Shown: positions 63,507 through 64,000 of the stretch, in pieces
How the letters are laid out: every line of letters starts with the position of its first letter
How positions within the stretch are numbered: position 1 is the first letter of the stretch
Assembly: GCF_051201685.1 (NCBI RefSeq)
Contig: NZ_CP179213.1
Coordinates: 3,100,001-3,164,000, forward strand
Reading direction: 5' to 3'
Source of the DNA: Luminiphilus sp051201685
GTDB lineage: Bacteria; Pseudomonadota; Gammaproteobacteria; Pseudomonadales; Halieaceae
Length of the DNA: 64,000 nucleotides
Notes under the pieces: generated by a model
What the model saw: the letters and a program-made list of their open reading frames with translations, nothing else
Databases searched by the model: none
What the model was told of the DNA's origin: nothing
Made by a program: the position numbers and the translations under genes

Positions 63507-64000
63507 AGGCCTCAAAATCATCGGCATACATCTGTAGCAAGGCTTGCCTAAGGTCATCATCCAGCACTTCGGTATAAGTCTTGTGCTCGGAGCTGTTTTT
63601 AAGGGACAGGGGCTCTGTGGGAATCGAGAGCACGCTACAAATATGATCGCAATCACGCTGCAGCGATTCGTAGCGGCCCACAAAGTCCATAGCAACGGCG
63701 TTTGATAGCCCGTCTATTAGTAGCGAAGTTTGCGACGCCACGAGCACTCGCTTGCGAAATTGGGGCCGAGTCAGTGCTCGCTTCATCCACACAGTGGGGT
63801 CTTGCCGATAAGTTGGATCAGACCGCCCAAGGAAAGCACAAACTGACACAAACCGATCGTAGGGATGGCGAACGAAGGCAAACTTGAATTGGCGGCCTAG
63901 CTGTTCTTCAGGCACGACCTTCGCGAGCTGTCGGTACGCCACGTGCCCATGATTCACCGCGGCAATTTCTGGCAGAGGGGCGAGCTGTTGGCCATATCGC
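63490..64000 (-). CDS. Sulfotransferase family protein, 5' end outside window
   Basis: The frame is open up to the right edge, so the start and the 5'-phosphosulfate loop are missing. The visible 169 codons hold KFAFVRHPYDRFVSVCAFL, the 3'-phosphate-binding motif (RxPxxRxxS) of PAPS-dependent sulfotransferases, and VGRYESLQRDCDHIC typical of the Sulfotransfer_2 group. It would transfer sulfate from PAPS to a carbohydrate or lipid. An internal GTG at 63957 is not the real start because YGQQLAPLPEIAAVNHGH continues upstream as usual in the family. Confidence 0.85.
   Translation of the reverse strand, partial: RYGQQLAPLPEIAAVNHGHVAYRQLAKVVPEEQLGRQFKFAFVRHPYDRFVSVCAFLGRSDPTYRQDPTVWMKRALTRPQFRKRVLVASQTSLLIDGLSNAVAMDFVGRYESLQRDCDHICSVLSIPTEPLSLKNSSEHKTYTEVLDDDLRQALLQMYADDFEAFNYDP

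Overview
The window looks like chromosomal DNA of a marine, aerobic, heterotrophic gammaproteobacterium of the Halieaceae/Spongiibacteraceae type. This is inferred from gene content: four TonB-dependent receptors, many acyl-CoA ligases and thiolases, RPE65-type oxygenases, an NhaC-type antiporter and gammaproteobacterial Zur and Fur-like sites. It was not tested by phylogeny. I saw no rRNA or tRNA gene, CRISPR array, prophage or intact insertion sequence.

Layout. (1) 1-7 kb: a cut-off exported amidohydrolase diverges from an acyl-CoA ligase, followed by an S9 peptidase and an NhaC-type antiporter. (2) 7-20 kb: a catabolic locus. A minus-strand run (membrane protein, TonB receptor, exported bicupin, Tat flavoprotein, CoA ligase, aldehyde dehydrogenase) diverges from a second paralogous Tat flavoprotein and a serine hydrolase. 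A TetR gene closes the locus, and a 40-bp two-tier dyad lies in the divergent promoter. The layout suggests uptake, oxidation to an aldehyde, then acid, then acyl-CoA. The substrate is unknown; the flavoproteins resemble spermidine dehydrogenase. (3) 20.2-23.6 kb: a scar-like stretch with a PhoB C-terminal fragment, a frameshifted IPTL-CTERM/FN3 protein and a visibly AT-rich serine hydrolase gene of foreign appearance. (4) 23.6-30.3 kb: a zinc-limitation island with two COG0523 GTPases, a DUF1826 protein, a His-rich ZnuD-like receptor, a small exported Cys-rich protein, a MerC-like protein and zur, with three Zur-box-like dyads. (5) 30.4-39.5 kb: housekeeping and accessory genes (acyltransferase, Tag, YaeQ, HxlR, Old Yellow Enzyme, M28 peptidase) and a Fur-type siderophore receptor. 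(6) 40-62 kb: a cluster with three carotenoid-oxygenase (RPE65 family) paralogs, two paralogous CoA ligases, two thiolases, a phytoene-desaturase-like flavoprotein, SDR, DUF1295 protein, hydrolases, MFS carrier, nitronate-monooxygenase-like enzyme, a tandem-HxlR regulator and a TonB receptor. I read it as an undescribed pathway that cleaves a conjugated or isoprenoid compound and feeds the fragments through CoA thioesters to thiolysis. (7) 62.5-64 kb: an aspartyl/asparaginyl hydroxylase-family gene converges on a cut-off sulfotransferase gene.

The strongest points are the carotenoid-oxygenase cluster, including one paralog with Glu in place of the first iron-binding His; the Zur island; and the duplicated flavoprotein locus with its dyad operator. 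All functions are from reading motifs by eye; no database search was run.
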